Source: Hypomesus transpacificus
Lineage: Eukaryota > Chordata > Actinopteri > Osmeriformes > Osmeridae
Assembly (NCBI RefSeq): GCF_021917145.1
Contig: NW_025813837.1
Span: 3,258,091 to 3,322,090 of the forward strand
Length of the DNA: 64,000 bases
Direction of reading: 5' to 3'
Shown here in pieces: positions 10,845-30,514 of the stretch (positions within the stretch are counted from its first letter, which is position 1; every line of letters begins with the position of its first letter). The notes under the pieces were generated by a model. It was given only the letters and a program-made list of their open reading frames with translations, made no database searches and was not told where the DNA came from. Position numbers and translations under genes: made by a program.

Positions 10845-13280
10845 TGTCCAGTGACCCCCTCCCAAACACGTCTTATCCCTGATCCCACTTAAGCGTTGCT
10901 CTTCCGATCCCCTAAGTCTACTTCTGGAGAAGGACTCGTTTCTGGTTGTCCGCTCTTCCCCGGCCACCGTGCAACTGTTTTCCACTACATCCCAAAAGGG
11001 AACACTGTCTCTTTAGTCATTTTGTTTTTGTTTTTTTTTCTCTGTTCATTCATTGCCCGGTTTCAATGCCATTACGACATTATTTGTTTGTATGCAAGCA
11101 TGTTTTATGTCGTTCAAAATAGGGTGGGATTTCTACTAAATCTCATTTCTCCATCTTCCACAAAGATGCCATTCTGCTCGGGTGAAAGTTTGCTACAACC
11201 ACAGCGAGCTGTCGACTCCTTATTTACCCCAGGCGTTTGTTAGGTTGCCAAGTTGCCTCCCCCCCCACACACACTCAAATAAAGTTACACACTTGCCATT
11301 GATATAGACTCTCACACACACACACACAAAGCTGAGCACTACTATGTATCTGATACCAGGAGTTTATACAGTGTGCAGACAAGGGGTAACACCAGTAAGC
11401 ACAGAGTCACTCTCCAGTGACTGATTCAAGCCATCCAATCTTAATGTAGGCTGGTTGTGTGCAAACAACCAGCTCTCAGTCTCGTACCCCGTGCCACCAT
11501 GTGAAGCTCAGCACAAGCGCTGGTGCCCAGCTGTGAAAGGCTACGTCCAGGCCACTGATGTGCCTGGTCGGTCTCGTTTTAACGGTTTTTAAGGATACTC
11601 AACTAAATGTTGTGTTTTGATTTTCCCCCTCCTCTGAATCAGGTTTGGGTTTGTATGAATTTTTTTGTGTTTTTTTTTGTACTGCACTTAACACAAAAAA
11701 TAATTACTTGTATTTGGTTTATTTTTGTATGAATTAAAATGGGAATTCTGCTAACGTTAGATGTCCAGTCTACTGTTAGTGTAGTCTGATCACTGTAGTT
11801 TGTTTTATCTGTTGGTCTGGGGCAGAGTTATACACTCAGGGTATTATTGGGATTGGTAGGAGATGTTGCTTGAATGTGAGCACTGTGTTCTGGCGGGCAG
11901 ATAATGGTGGGCTGATGCATACTTATATACCACTATCCATGTATGTGATGTTCAAAAAGAGTGTTCTCAGGTTACCATGCTTCTAGTCTTAGGAGCAGAG
12001 GTTGCATTCTGTCTGAGCACATCAAGATACGATTCTGTATTTCAGTTACTCTAAATTGATCATCAGCGATTTGGAAATTCTAAATGAACTTGAAACTAAG
12101 CTGAGTTGTGTGACTTTCTGCTGGTTAGCTTCCGGGGTGGCCCTTCCCTATAGTTGCGTTAGTGGAACACTGGAACCGCCATAAAGAATCAAGTCACATG
12201 GTTTCCATTGTGTGGTCAAAGTCGGAAAGCTATTCTCCTTTGCCTCAATTTAGTCATAAAATCAAAAGGTGTCCGGGCTATGTACTGATTTGGTTGGACA
12301 AATCTTTGCTCAAATATGGAAAATACAGTGTGGGGAGAAGTGTCAAGACAAAACGGGACTACGTTGTTTTTGCATACATCATTAGGTTGAGTCACTCGCT
12401 CTGTCAAGTTTCAGGGCTTAAGGAGAGAGTATTTCAAACTGGCATTACCTGCACTTGTACTGTATTAGTTTCCAGTGGCATTCTTTTAATTGCATTTTGG
12501 ATTATGTGGGTAGATTTATTTTGGTCCGTACCACATATGTTATTTATGTTGACACTTGAATGACAAGGCACTCTTTTTTGAGCCACTGTATCCTTGTTAT
12601 TTAAGTTCAGGATTGTTTACAATTTGTTGCCAATTGTAAATAATTCATAATCTCTTACTAGCAATGCCACCGGTGCATGTCATAGCTGTGGATGTTATTG
12701 TAAGTTATGGCACTGTCCTGTCATTGTCACGTTGTTTCGAGGACATTTTCTGTTGTGACAAGAGGAGCAAAGTTTGTAATATATATGTTTACCAGACTCA
12801 ACCTATTCCACCATCACACTCAAATCACAGTAAATAACAAACGACAGTTCAACTTTAATTTAGCTGACACTTATCGACGGCCTACCAATACTGTTAGTAT
12901 TTCCCACATACACAGTCCTTTGCTCATTTGTTGGTTAGAGACCACCAAATGTAAAGACCCTTATTGCCTTTCTCATTGCAGTATAGGAAATAAGATAATC
13001 AAGTATGTTTCTTAAACTGGCAGGCCAGGACGGGGTCGGCTCAGGGGAATTTGACTTATACGTGAGGGACAGAACACACTTTTTTTTATTTTTGAGATTT
13101 TTGGGGGATTTGTATGTTTTGTTAATTTGTTTCAAGTGGCTTTTGAATAAACATTTTTGAGAATATTGAGAGTTAAAAAATCTGTACGCTTTTTTGCCTT
13201 TGTCAAATTAGATTAAATTCTTAAGAAATACGCGTTCTAAGACTGGACTGCAAATAAAACATGTATTAAATGAGTTTTGT
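10845..13280 (+). other. ppp2r2a: ppp2r2a 3' UTR and downstream spacer
   Basis: There is no other gene between the ppp2r2a stop and bnip3l. AATAAA signals lie at 11278-11283, 13146-13151 and 13253-13258, so short (~450 nt) and long (~2.3 kb) 3' UTRs are possible. A Pumilio-type TGTAAATA lies at 12635-12642. The last signal is only ~215 bp from the bnip3l start codon, so the two genes are tightly packed in tandem. Confidence 0.6.
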
Positions 13281-13471
13281 TTATGGTGACATTTTTCATT
13301 AGTTCGACACATGGATGACATTTGTTAGTGTTAAGCCATTGATGAGGATTGTTGAAGAATGGGTAGGGGATGTCTGGGCAACTGTTGGACAGGGTCAGTG
13401 CATGCAACTGCGCCTGCGCGTGAAATCGATTGCGTGTCGTGTTGATGAATGTGAAATTTTGGGCAGCAAAC
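13281..13471 (+). promoter_or_regulatory. bnip3l: bnip3l promoter and 5' UTR with NRF1-like and hypoxia-type motifs
   Basis: Just upstream of the start codon is CTGCGCCTGCGCG (13408-13420), close to the NRF1 consensus. Two GCGTG cores (13418-13422 and 13432-13436) match the RCGTG core of HIF response elements. BNIP3L is a known hypoxia-induced gene. That these particular sites act here is inference. Confidence 0.4.
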
Positions 13472-14777
13472 ATGTCTACTACTGCTGCCGCCCAGCAAAA
13501 CAATAACGAGGAACCTGTCCTCATCGGTAAGTACCAATATTAGCTCTTTAGTTTTCGAGTAAAGTCAAGAGTTTTGCACCTATGCAACATGATCGTGTTG
13601 GCTTTGCATGGTTGTTGTTTTTATAAGCCATTGTCAAACTTGTCTCGGGTCGCAAGCTCTTCAGTTTCTTCTAGGCAGAGATGAGGAGGGTTTGTTGAAT
13701 AGCGTCACCCCGAATGGTTCAATGGTTTTACTTGAATACTTGATTGACTGGAGTTGAACCAACCACCGATACAAGTTTTCTGTGGGCGGGCTTAATGTAC
13801 CAAAACAAGTCTGCGACCAAAAATGATAAAAATGGCCTTTCATAAATGTTCATTAATCCGATAGCCTACCCATAAAGTGACAATCAGGATTTTATTTGTT
13901 AAATATATACCTGTATACGTTATCTATCGAACTTTTTAACATCGTATTTACAATCTCTCTTGATGTCTTTGTCACAAAAAAGGCAACTGGCGATCTCGTT
14001 TTGTGAAGGCATAGCTACGAGCTAGCTTTTGCTATATGCAATACAATAATAGCACTAAAGATTTTTTGTTTTGATGGTGAATATTTTTTTCCCGGACTTC
14101 CCTATTTATATTCCCGAGCATTTGTGACCCGCATTCTCATGAAGATATTGGTCATGGTGATACAACAAAATATCATAAAAACAACTTGATCCAGTTATTT
14201 AATATAGATGACAGATGGGTAATTCATCCCCTCGGATGAATTCTAGTCGTTACAACACTGTATCAAATAAGAAAGACATTTTTGAGTTTTGTATAACTGA
14301 GTAAATTGCAAAAAATGTGCACAAAACAAACAAACAATTAACGAACAGCCGAGGTGCGAGTCTGGATGACGTGTGTGTTTTGATTGACCACAGTCCGAGA
14401 CGGTGACGTTAGGATTGTGGGCCAAGTCCACAAGTGCGCTGATTTCAAATCAATATCATATTGACATTTTTCAGGATCCTGGGTGGAGCTGGAGATCAAT
14501 GGCAACACAGGATCTCCGGCTATGCAGCCAAACCCTTCACCACCCTCCTCAGCCTCAGGGAATGGAAATGAGGGGGAGAGCCAGCCCCTACAAACCCTAG
14601 AAGTGGAAGTGGTGCAAGAGGACGCAGAAGAGGCTCTGGCAGGTGGACTAGAGCACGTGCCTTCATCCTCTTCCATCCACAATGGAGACATGGAAAAGAT
14701 TCTTCTGGACGCGCAGCACGAGTCCAGCCAAAGCAGCTCCTCTTGCGACAGGTAGCGAGTACGAAAATATAGAAAAT

Positions 14778-14822
<45 letters not shown>

Positions 14823-15980
14823 CTCCTCTGGTCATGTGATGCGAGCGTAACTTGTTTTGTATCCGGATCCTCAGCCCACACAGACCGCCCAGCCCAGATC
14901 AGGATGAGGGGCAGATCACCTTTGACGTGGAGATGTCCAGCCAGAGAGGAAGCCAGGTGCAGTATTCTAAATATACATTCAGTCATTTAGCAGACGCTCT
15001 TATCCAGAGCAACTTACAGTAAGTACAGGGACATTCCCCCCGAGGCAAGTAGGGTTAAGTGCCTTGCCCAAAGACACAAGGTCCTTTGGCACGGCTGGGA
15101 ATCAAACTGGCAACCTTCTGATTAATAGCCCGATTCCCTATCCGCTCAGCCATCTAATCCCCATTCACTCTACCTTCCTTCCGTTCCTTCTCTCCCCCTC
15201 TCATTCACATTAGTGGCATAGTCTACCTCTGCTCACCCAGGTGCTCTGTTTTCTTCTACTTGCAGTCTGAGGAAGATGGCTCTGAGAAAGACCAAGAGGA
15301 AGACATCTTGATGGACAAAGAAGCTGATTGGGTGGCCGACTGGTCCAGTAGGCCCGAAAACATTCCCCCTAAGTATGCAAGCCCCAACCTGAGAGCTATT
15401 ACATTTCAAAGGGAGCTAGGGGGCAAGGTCCTTCATTTGAGAAGATAATGATTATGTGGATGTTTTGACGTTTTCCCAGGGAGTTCCACTTCCGTCACCC
15501 GCGGCGTTCAGTGTCCCTGAGCATGAGGAAGAGCGGGGCCATGAAGAAAGGAGGTGTCTTCTCTGCCGAGTTCCTCAAAGTCTTTATCCCTTCCTTGGTC
15601 CTGACTCACATCCTTGCCCTTGGCCTTGGGTGAGTGCAGGCGGTGACTTTTGACCGGTTGTCTTTCAACACACAGGCGCATTTCTCTGTACAGGATATTC
15701 CGTAGAATGCTTGTCCCATGATTAAGAACAAAACTTAATGTTGGTTGTTTTCAGACAATTTCGTCCAGTTATTGAGACCATATGAGACCATGCCAAAATG
15801 TGGAATTGTTACAAGGTTTTTAAAGGCCATTGAAACTGCATGACGAGTGCCTCAGTACTTTTCCGGTTTAAACAGTTTAGACAGTGCCTGCAGTGCTATC
15901 ATATTTACATTAACGTTCTCTCTCTACACAGGGTCTACATTGGGAAGAGACTCACCACACCTTCCACCAGCTCCTTCTAA
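13472..15980 (+). CDS. bnip3l: BNIP3L/NIX mitophagy receptor
   Basis: Tail-anchored outer mitochondrial membrane protein that recruits LC3/GABARAP to mitochondria and belongs to the atypical BH3-only BNIP3 family. Six exons: 13472-13526, 14475-14751, 14875-14956, 15266-15372, 15480-15629, 15932-15980. They sum to 720 nt, or 239 aa (human ~219). The LIR motif is W21-V-E-L24, preceded by Ser20. The conserved core [20 protein letters not shown] is present, followed by the BH3-like/minimal region [12 protein letters not shown] and the serine-rich [16 protein letters not shown]. The C-terminal membrane anchor spans residues ~208-228 with the small-residue face ALGLGVYIG, then a short intermembrane tail ending TTPSTSSF. 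The extra length is a Pro/Ser/Gly- and acid-rich insert between the LIR and the core. The codons join across all five introns. Whether it is the fish la or lb copy cannot be decided here. Confidence 0.97.
14779..14820. repeat. Poly-C homopolymer (42 C) in bnip3l intron 2
   Basis: An uninterrupted run of 42 cytosines starts 28 bases past the exon 2 donor, inside a short (123-bp) intron. It is the longest homopolymer in the window, and its true length may be uncertain because of sequencing. Confidence 0.95.
14981..15164 (-). repeat. tRNA-derived SINE in bnip3l intron 3 (reversed)
   Basis: The reverse complement shows the same family as the copies at 10376 and 41571: tail motif at 14985-15000, tRNA-like head near 15130-15160. 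It takes up most of the 309-bp intron. Confidence 0.9.
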
Positions 15981-17960
15981 ACTCAAACTAAAGCAGTGCC
16001 TGGAAGTCATGTCGAAAATACCCACGTCGACTAATAGTTAAAAAAGACCCTGTGTTAAAATCCCTTCTCTTCCACCGCTTCCAACACACTCCTGACTTCC
16101 ACTTTCTCAGTCCCATTCAGCCTTTGATAATCTCTCTCACTCTTTGTGATCCTCTTCTGTTGTTTATGTCATAATGCTCAGTGACACACACACATCCTAT
16201 TCGCTTGATGCCCTGTGTTGGGGATTTGTTCACATGCGTTTAGGTCTGCTTTCTGACACAGGAGAAGGACGTCACAGACAGCTCTGTCTATGGCATCCAA
16301 CTGTCGAGGTTTCTGCAGGCCATAATAGACAGACCCTGCCCATACTTATTTCGTACAGAAGAAATGCATAGGTATATGGTATGGACTGCAGTTAAAATGT
16401 ATCGACATAGTATCTGAAGTTTCTTTAGTAATGCCTTTGACAGATAGATTGTGAGATATTCAGTGTGTAAGAGTTCTGTTTGCAACTTTTTGCAGGTTAA
16501 TTAACACCCCTGCACGTAGTAGTGTTGCTTCTCCAGTCTTTGAAAGAGGAGGCTGCACAATATCTCAACAACATATATCTCCTATGACCTTTTATATTGA
16601 ACCAAAATATGGCCCATATCATGTTTCAGCCCAGCTTTTAATTGGCTTTTATATAAGGGGCTGGGAATCATGTCATTGCACAATTGCTGTTTTATAAGAA
16701 GTTGATTCTACAGCCGTGGTGCAGTTATCTGAAGATGGGTAGAAGCTGGGTATCCTGGCATGTAGTGACACATTGCCTTATGGGCTTTTATGAAGGAGAA
16801 ATGTAGGTCCAGAGGGTTAGGAGATGTGGCTAGTGTACTGTTGAGAGGAAAGTTTGAAAGATGCAGAATTATGTGAAGGCTGCAGTTTTGCTCTTTCCTC
16901 GTAGCATATTTATTTTCTCCTAAAATCTCTTCTAAATACTTTTGAATATAGTTATGAATTGTTTCTTTCTTTCTCAGAGCCTGTGTAAGATTCAGAATTG
17001 TACCAATATGGAAAAATCCCTTGCTGATTCAGATGTCAGGTAGAAGGACTATTTCATCATTAGTTTTTTCAGTGTCTGGTATAAATATGTTTTGAATCAT
17101 ACAATACAACAACTACAGACAAGTGCCAAATCTTTTAGTTTCATCACCTCTCTCATATAAGCTATAGTGCAGACACTGATCTTATTACCTGACATGTCAA
17201 AACACTTAAACTGTGACCTGATCCTGTTTGGTAATCTAATTTGCTTTGACGTGTCCTTCGGCGATTTAGACTTTAGACATTTTGCTTTATACGTTTTATA
17301 GGAGATACCCGATAACAATGTAAGTAACGCTTTTGTATATATGTTTAACCATGACCATTGTCGAATTCAGATGAAAATCACAATCCCTATATAGCACCAA
17401 ATTAACAGTGGTTAAAAACTGGATAATTCAGTGAATAGCTCGCTCAGACTGAGGTTGGAACCCATAACAGTGATACAGGAAGATGCTTTTCCCCACTGTC
17501 CTGTGCTGCTTGGTGATGTAGGGTTTGTGATTAAATAAGTGGAGTCGTCGTCGTCCCCCCCCCTTTTTTTCTAAGGCTCCATTGCATGCATGCTTTCAGC
17601 TTGATATTGACAACCATTTAATGTTGATTTCATGCCGACAATGCTGTTAAATAGATTTAATCAAAGTGAGTGTTCATCCTTTTATCCCAGGTTGAATACT
17701 AGTAAGCACGTTAATTGTTTTCCAAAAATCCAAACTCGGATGTTTTTCAGTTTGTATGGAGGGCAGGGCCCTCAGCATTGTCTGATTATTCCAGTAGCAA
17801 CAACTTAAAGCTGTGGCATTTCAGTTTATTTTCTTCATATTCTAAAACTGTCATTAAAATTTGGAATTTGCCACAGACCTGTCTAATGTTTTGTGTTTCT
17901 CTGTGCATGTATCTGACTGTTGCTCTGCATCTATATTCTATTACCAATTAAATCAATATT
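15981..17960 (+). other. bnip3l: bnip3l 3' UTR, probable extent
   Basis: No coding exon follows the stop codon. No perfect AATAAA is seen in this stretch; the last plausible signal is ATTAAA at 17947-17952. Human BNIP3L also has a 3' UTR of a few kilobases, so this stretch is probably transcribed. The exact end is unknown. Confidence 0.4.
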
Positions 17961-18094
17961 TGATGTGTAAGTTAAGCAAATTAACATGATAGCCTTGTTC
18001 ATTATATCAATAGTAAGATAATTTACCTCAAGCTTCAGGGCGATATGAATGGGAAGGTGGGGCATTGCGCATGCACGGTGGCTGACTGTTGTGG

Positions 18095-18740
18095 TCGCTC
18101 CCTGTAACAGCTCGGTGTTGTGCCTCCAGATGCACCCCCACCCTGAAATCCAGCCACTCACGTGTGTGCCAGCACAAAGCACTCAAATCAAAAGTGCAAA
18201 CCACTCGAATCACATAGTGAAAGATTTCGTCTTGATATCGCAACGAAACGGAGGGGAGACAGCTGTATCACATTATAATAGAAGAGAATAGAAGAGAATA
18301 ACGTCGGTTATTTGTGAAAAATGACTGATGTTATTAACACAAAATCCCAAAACTCGCCATTCAAAACGTACAGTAACGAAGCTATAAATTAGTAATAAGA
18401 GCTATGTAATACATGCTACATGCAAAATCAATCTATTATGGTAAGCTGGGGTATAAGTCTGAATGCGATGTCGTGGAGCAAGAAAGGAATTGACTCGCGT
18501 TCGTTATACGTTTTGAATGACATCAGTCATTTACAAAAATAACCGACGTTATTGTCTTCTATTCTCTTAAAAACAAATTACAATATGATACAGCTGTCTT
18601 TCCTCTGGTTGGGATATAGGGACTAAATCTTTCACTTTTTGATTCGAGTGATTTGTGCGCGCTACCGCGAGGGAGTGCTTTTCAGGGTGGGGGTACATTT
18701 GGGCGCATAACACTGGGTTTAAAGAGCTTGGAAGAGTCCT
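18095..18740. mobile_element. Second palindromic repeat element, upstream of dpysl2
   Basis: The left arm (~18095-18385) and right arm (~18495-18740) are imperfect reverse complements. Examples are 'acccccaccctgaaa' against 'tttcagggtgggggt', 'gaaagattt' against 'aaatctttc', 'gacagctgtatcaca' against 'tatgatacagctgtc', and 'aataacgtcggttattt' against 'aaataaccgacgttatt'. The loop is ~105 bp. There is no transposase. It looks like an old hairpin-type MITE, and no target duplication could be fixed. It ends ~260 bp before the dpysl2 start codon. Confidence 0.65.
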
Positions 18741-18999
18741 TGAACGTGAGCTTGTCATTATATAAACCAGTAGTAACAGTCTAGGTAGATATTATTTATT
18801 TGGCGCCGACAAGGTTTGGATTCTACGTTTCCTTACCCTGAAGCCAGTCATAACGGGATACATTTTGCTTTGGGCGTTCTTAAAAAGCATCTCTGAGCGA
18901 GCATCCATTCCTTTTATTGCTAGCCAGCTAGCATTGGTTTACATCAGTGAAGACAGTGACAGCACTGCTAACAGAGGCCCTCAACAATAAGCCACTAAA
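18741..18999 (+). promoter_or_regulatory. dpysl2: Promoter and 5' UTR region of dpysl2
   Basis: The short interval between the hairpin element and the dpysl2 start codon. No other feature is seen. The distance means part of the core promoter may lie in or next to the element. The transcription start is not resolved. Confidence 0.35.
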
Positions 19000-27134
<8,135 letters not shown>

Positions 27135-29440
27135 GCTGCCCCGGCCCCCTGAGCAGAGACGCAAGGAGGGCAGGAGACCACCACCACCACCACCCGGGGG
27201 CCAGTTCACCCCCCCACCACCACCTCATCGTCTGGAGTTACAGCTACAAGGGCCCCCGTCACCACGCCCCCCACCCCCTCACCCTCCAACCCGACTCGCC
27301 CTTGCTTTATAACACACCCTCCATCCTCCACCCATTTCTGCTGTGTCACAGTAAACAGGGAGAGAAAAGGATAACGCTGTCTGGTGTCGTACGATATGCT
27401 GTATGGTTTTAAGTGTTTTTGAAAGGGGGAGTCAAGGTGAATTGCAATGGCAGTTTTTATTATTATGATAATGTAATGGATTCAGTTAGCAGGCACTTTC
27501 ATCCATAGCGACGTACAATGGGGGATTTGAACCTGGGATCCCATGTTCTGAAGTCTAATGCTCTACCACTAAACTGTACGCATCCCAGTAGATATTGATA
27601 GGTATCTATTGAAAATGTGGTCATATATGTGGTGTTTATATTTTGCGTTTTGTGGGTACAAACTATATTTCGTTGGTTTACTGAATGAGCTGCACAATAG
27701 GATGCAGCCCTGTGTGGGTTTATACATTGCTACTTAAATGCCTTCTTGTTCTGGCAGCAGACTCTTTGAATTCAAGTCATGAGATAATGAACTTGCTGCG
27801 ATGCTCTACAGTGATAAACGGACTGTGAGCAATCAGCACCAGGGCGTTAGTATTGCTTTAAGTGAGCAGCATTGTTTACGGTGTTTTCTTGGTGTTATAT
27901 TTTGAATGGTTGTTTCAATGGCATGAACTGGTGGTGATTTTTGAGTGTTTCAGTTCCAAGTAACTATGCTTTTTTTTTGGACACTGTAAATATCTTTAGG
28001 CAGTAGAATCGTGTCGTGGAAGGAACTGCAGAGGATGGTTTGGGCTCACAAATCAGTTTGCAGTATTTGATCTCGGTCGTGCTTACGCTTTTATTTTGTC
28101 ATTGTTACAGTACCACTGAATGCTTAGCTGATCAGATTCACTTCAATCTTGCTTTTGTCTCTTTGCCTCACTTCCCCCAGGTCTTGCTGTGGTAGTGTTT
28201 TGTTACTACTGTCATGTTCAATCATTTCTAACATAAAACACAAAAAGTAAGATACAAAATATTTGTGATGGAATGCACAGCACGCAGAAAGCTTTATAGG
28301 GTAAACCAATTCCTTGTGCGTTCGGGGCAGAACCATCGGCCAGAATACTCGACGGCAACACAGGAGCTTTCATCCCTTACACATTTCACAGGAAGCGTTG
28401 GGCCTCCTCTTTCCTATGGCTTCCTTTAGCTCCCTAAAGTTGAATGTTGCCAGGACAACAGCCTTCCTATAATCGCAGTGCTGTTTGTTGTTAATGACAC
28501 TGACAGCCATGCTGGATATGAGGTTGCCCCTAACAACCCTTCCACACCAGGTGCTATTTGATCAATGCTGTATAGATGCAGACGCTGTGTGTTCTTTCCA
28601 CTTAACTACTGCGATGAAAATGATCATGGGGGGGGGAGAGAGAGAGAGCCTGGATAATGCTATCTTTCAATCATGGTCTTATGACGTAACTTTTGTTTTA
28701 TAACTTTCCAGGCCAAAATTGTGATTCAGCCTATGTGACTGCAACATTTCTGTATCGGGTTTGTCTTATTTAAGAATGCGTGTTGGATATCACTTGCCTG
28801 CCTATTGTATAGATACCGAGAGCACACTAATCATGTATCAATGAAAAGTACCTGCGAAGCACTGGCTGACCGCCTGTACAAAGTAGTGCTTTGAGACCCA
28901 ATGACGAGTGCTTTGTAAAAGAAGTTATTAACCGTTTGACGATGACACGGTCACGTTCTACCGCTGGTTTCACTGTTTCTAGAATAGCACGTACTCTGAA
29001 CCCTGTAAGTGTTGATGTGGGTCACTATGATGAAGTACAGTATTCCTTTACCCCCCCCCCCCCCCTCTGAAGCTCTTACAGAGCCGGGACCAATAGAAAT
29101 CAGTTGCATGTTGATGATGCGGCACAGTGGAGACTGCACTGGGAAGCGGTTGTCGTGGTCACCCACCCCGTCCCCTACAGTCTCCACCGTGTTACCGTAC
29201 AGCATTCCCTCCTCCTCCTCGCCTCGTCGGGTGGAGGTTCACTAACGAGTCAGTTTGCCTCAGCCGAGGCAGTTTCCTAGTGTTGATGGTGTAAAAGCTC
29301 TGCTGTTGCCCTTGGTTACGTAATGGTTGACTTTTGTTTGTTAGCCCTCTAGATTAACTCCTGAAGGCATCCAGTCCTGTACCTTGTGTGTTGACTTCAG
29401 TGGTTTCAAACAATAAAAATTGAACAAAGTTATTTATCTC
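27135..29440 (+). other. dpysl2: dpysl2 3' UTR
   Basis: No further coding exon follows. The first canonical signal I see is AATAAA at 29412-29417, giving a ~2.3-kb 3' UTR, comparable with the long human DPYSL2 3' UTR. It contains a Pumilio-type TGTAAATA (27985-27992), a reversed SINE (27480-27587) and a 15-C run (29051-29065). Confidence 0.7.
27480..27587 (-). repeat. Truncated SINE in the dpysl2 3' UTR (reversed)
   Basis: The reverse complement shows a tRNA-like 'tttagtggtagagcatta' and 'ggttcaaatcccc', followed by a degenerate version of the common fish SINE tail ('ggatgaaagtgcctgctaac'). It belongs to a different, older family than the copies at 10376 and 41571. Confidence 0.65.
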
Positions 29441-30441
29441 TGCCTTCTTTTGTCACGGTATTCAACATTGAATCTCATGATGATGTAGAAACGTACACAG
29501 GAACTACTTTTATATTTTGTATTTTCTCATGTTTGTTTTTTTGGGCGGGAGGTGGAAGGATTAGGTTGAGGGTTTGGAATCGTTTTTACGAAACCCATGT
29601 AGCAAGTCATGTTCACGACAGTCACTGACAGCATCCGTAAACAACAGGGAGGGCAGAGATTATGGGCTTGTGTTTCGCTACTCAGCATGGCTGGTTTTTA
29701 ATTACAGCCTGCCTCTCCTCCTCCCCCTCCAAAGTTTTCTGGAAGGAGGCACTACGGCATTGATATTTAAACAGTTGTCCAATTAAGCATAGCATCTACT
29801 TACATAAGGGCACACAAATTGATAGCAGTGGAGAAGAGAGAGTAGCGGGTCGATAAGACCGCCCACTCAAGCGAGAAAGCCTTCACGAAAAAACTAATAA
29901 ATAATTTGACTTTCCAGAAGAGGAACCACCTGGGGAATCGTGGAAATGAGCATGTTGATTCATCAGTGGGTTTTTTTCACACGCTGTTGATACGAACCGT
30001 AGCATATTACATTTTATTCTGGTCACTGCTCCCTATTACCTCCTTACCATATAATCAAAGATTGATTTGTTTTTCCTACCCCCGTTCGATATAATCTACT
30101 GGGGGGGCTTGTTAAACAGCAGGTCAACTGTCATTCAGGGTGAGGGAATGGCTTTGGAGTCTGATTCTAATGTTTCAGGTTTTTCAAGGTCGGTGGAGGT
30201 CAGGTGCAGTCAACACGTGTTTGGCACTTCCTGTCTTGGAATTGTGAGAGAAAGAATGAATGAAAAAAAAGATGTCTGTTTAGTCTCGTGGGTTCCCATG
30301 AATGTGTATTCACATGTCACCCGTGTCAAGCACAGACTTAAACATGTAAGCCCTTTCACAATTACTTTTAAGAAAATCAGCTTAAGCTTCAGCACACGTT
30401 TATACACCCTGCTTCATGTTTAAGAATGACAGAGAGAGAGT

Positions 30442-30514
<73 letters not shown>

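Noticed and set aside
14338-14986. Gly- or Pro-rich frames across the 42-C run
   Set aside because: Produced by the homopolymer. The bnip3l exons on either side have their own verified frames.
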